A DNA stretch of 6,608 nt from an uncultured bacterium (GTDB taxonomy: Bacteria; Actinomycetota; Coriobacteriia; Coriobacteriales; Atopobiaceae), in the NCBI GenBank assembly GCA_905214175.1, contig CAJMLD010000087.1, forward strand, positions 1 through 6,608, read 5' to 3'. Shown here in pieces: positions 6,080-6,608 of the stretch. The notes under the pieces are model-generated. The model was given only the letters and a program-made list of their open reading frames with translations, was not told the DNA's origin and ran no database searches. The stretch's first letter is position 1; each line of letters opens with the position of its first letter. The translations under genes and the position numbers were made by a program.

Positions 6080-6083
6080 GGAC

Positions 6084-6088
6084 CCTCC
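6084..6088 (-). promoter_or_regulatory. Ribosome binding site that fixes the MerR start
   Basis: GGAGG on the minus strand, within GGGGAGGG (6083-6090), is 4 nt before the GTG at 6079. Together with the promoter just upstream it rules out the in-frame GTG at 6109. Confidence 0.65.
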
Positions 6089-6107
6089 CCTCGCTCGTCT
6101 TGGCCAC

Positions 6108-6138
6108 ACTCTAAGCTATGACGTTACGTGAGGGTCAA
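6108..6138 (-). promoter_or_regulatory. MerR-type promoter with 19-bp spacer
   Basis: Minus strand TTGACC (-35, 6133-6138) and TAGAGT (-10, 6108-6113) are separated by 19 bp. This overlong spacer is the signature of promoters that MerR proteins activate by bending DNA. The start of transcription falls near 6100, just before the MerR gene, so positive or dual autoregulation is likely. Confidence 0.7.
6116..6134. promoter_or_regulatory. Likely MerR-TipAS operator
   Basis: Within the promoter spacer, ACGT-T-ACGT is centred on 6125. The outer arms are CTATG on the left and GAGGG on the right; a perfect TipAL-like site would have the complement CCCTC on the left, so one half is degenerate (six of nine arm positions match). 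Placement between -35 and -10 fits the MerR mode of action. Binding is inferred. Confidence 0.6.
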
Positions 6139-6145
6139 GCATGTT

Positions 6146-6156
6146 CTGTCAGACAG
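6146..6156. repeat. Short perfect palindrome CTGTC-A-GACAG
   Basis: Five-base arms around one base, 8 bp upstream of the MerR -35 box. It could be a small operator or chance; no matching copy was noticed elsewhere in the window. Confidence 0.3.
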
Positions 6157-6185
6157 TTCCGCCTCCGCCAATATCAGGCAGAAGG

Positions 6186-6235
6186 CCCGCGATGGCGGCA
6201 TCAAGGCGTTCGAGCATGGCTCGTCGCATCGCGGG
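6186..6235. repeat. Nested inverted repeat in the MerR/HD intergenic region
   Basis: CCCGCGATG (6186-6194) pairs perfectly with CATCGCGGG (6227-6235). Inside lies a second hairpin, CGAGC-ATG-GCTCG (6211-6223), with a 3-nt loop. An alternative stem, CCGCCA (6165-6170) with TGGCGG (6193-6198), would compete with the outer one. It lies upstream of the predicted HD-gene promoter, so that promoter would not transcribe it. No T-run follows on either strand, so it is not a standard terminator. The intergenic stretch 6139-6263 shows no convincing open reading frame. Confidence 0.5.
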
Positions 6236-6263
6236 AAAACACGCTTCTCTCCCATTCCTTAGC

Positions 6264-6292
6264 TTTGCATCTCATCCCGCCTTCGATAGAAT
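6264..6292 (+). promoter_or_regulatory. Sigma-70-like promoter of the HD hydrolase gene
   Basis: TTTGCA (6264-6269, four of six to consensus) lies 17 bp before TAGAAT (6287-6292, five of six). The start of transcription would be near 6299, leaving a leader of about 25 nt with the Shine-Dalgarno stretch AGGGAGGAAG (6311-6320). Confidence 0.6.
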
Positions 6293-6323
6293 CGCGCTAG
6301 AGCTGCCAAAAGGGAGGAAGCGC

Positions 6324-6608
6324 ATGGGACCGCAGGAAACTATTGCGCAGGCAATCGCACGCAAGGCGCACGCGGGGCAAACCGACAAAGCCGGCGCACC
6401 CTACATCGAACATCCCGCGCACGTGGCCGCACAGGTAAGCGGCGACAAGGCAAAGGCAACGGCATGGCTGCACGACGTCGTGGAAGATACGCCGACCACC
6501 CTCGACGACCTGCGCGCGGCCGGCGTCGACGACGACGTGATCGACGCCCTGGAGCTACTCACGCACGACAACAGCGTGCACTATCTTGACTATGTGTCAA
6601 ACCTGAAG
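6324..6608 (+). CDS. RelA/SpoT-like HD-domain hydrolase, 3' end outside window
   Basis: The first 95 codons are open to the last base. The translation shows the N-terminal part of a RelA/SpoT-type HD domain: ARKAHAGQTDKAGAPYIEHP (12-31), WLHDVVEDTPTT (48-59) and ALELLTHD (75-82). His30, His50 and Asp51 align with the metal ligands, and Glu54/Asp55 with the catalytic EDT pair of (p)ppGpp hydrolases; the distal Asp ligand would lie beyond the window. Single-domain members (MESH1-like) hydrolyse ppGpp or NADPH in known cases, but many bacterial small HD proteins of this look are uncharacterised. Whether a synthetase domain follows cannot be seen. TDK replaces the more usual R-K/R-D after HAGQ. 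ATG 6324 has GGAGG 6 nt upstream and its own promoter at 6264-6292, so it appears independent of the other genes. Confidence 0.85.
   Translation, partial: MGPQETIAQAIARKAHAGQTDKAGAPYIEHPAHVAAQVSGDKAKATAWLHDVVEDTPTTLDDLRAAGVDDDVIDALELLTHDNSVHYLDYVSNLK

Noticed and set aside
6080..6109. Extended N-terminus of the MerR protein from GTG at 6109
   Set aside because: The codon lies inside the TAGAGT -10 box and before the predicted transcription start; GTG 6079 has a good ribosome site and begins right at the MerR domain.

Overview
The window reads as GC-rich bacterial DNA with strong Shine-Dalgarno sites, tightly packed operons and a SirTM/Zn-macrodomain pair. That combination would fit a high-GC Gram-positive anaerobe such as a Coriobacteriia member (Olsenella/Atopobium/Collinsella-like). 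The taxon is an inference from overall character, with moderate to low confidence.

Layout. On the minus strand, 45-1677 holds a two-gene unit: a zinc-containing macrodomain (ADP-ribosyl hydrolase), followed by an overlapping SirTM-class sirtuin (protein ADP-ribosyltransferase). A roughly 150-bp divergent promoter region (1678-1825) separates it from a plus-strand operon. That region carries three interleaved perfect palindromes, a near-consensus sigma-70 promoter reading right and a weaker extended -10 promoter reading left. The operon (1826-4815) encodes a flavin-type split-barrel/2x[4Fe-4S] protein, a fused permease/substrate-binding protein of the OpuC/EgtU class, and its ABC ATPase. The reading frames abut or overlap by one base. 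A YwnA-like Rrf2 regulator with a CPQC motif follows at 4881-5315, probably co-transcribed. Convergent to it is a MerR-TipAS regulator (5342-6079, minus) with a classic 19-bp-spacer MerR promoter. After an intergenic stretch with nested inverted repeats, a RelA/SpoT-like HD hydrolase starts at 6324 and runs off the window end.

How the genes may work together. SirTM and Zn-macrodomain proteins write and erase ADP-ribose on a lipoylated GcvH-like protein in known systems and have been tied to oxidative stress. The divergent operon pairs a flavin/Fe-S redox protein with an importer whose closest recognisable class includes ergothioneine transporters, next to a regulator with a possible thiol switch. 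A redox or low-molecular-weight-thiol theme is therefore plausible, but it rests on gene context and recognised families. The lipoylation partners (GcvH-L, LplA2) are not in the window and could lie beyond position 1. The ACGTTACGTG core in the divergent promoter is repeated exactly in the MerR promoter, which suggests, without proving, that the MerR-TipAS protein acts on both.
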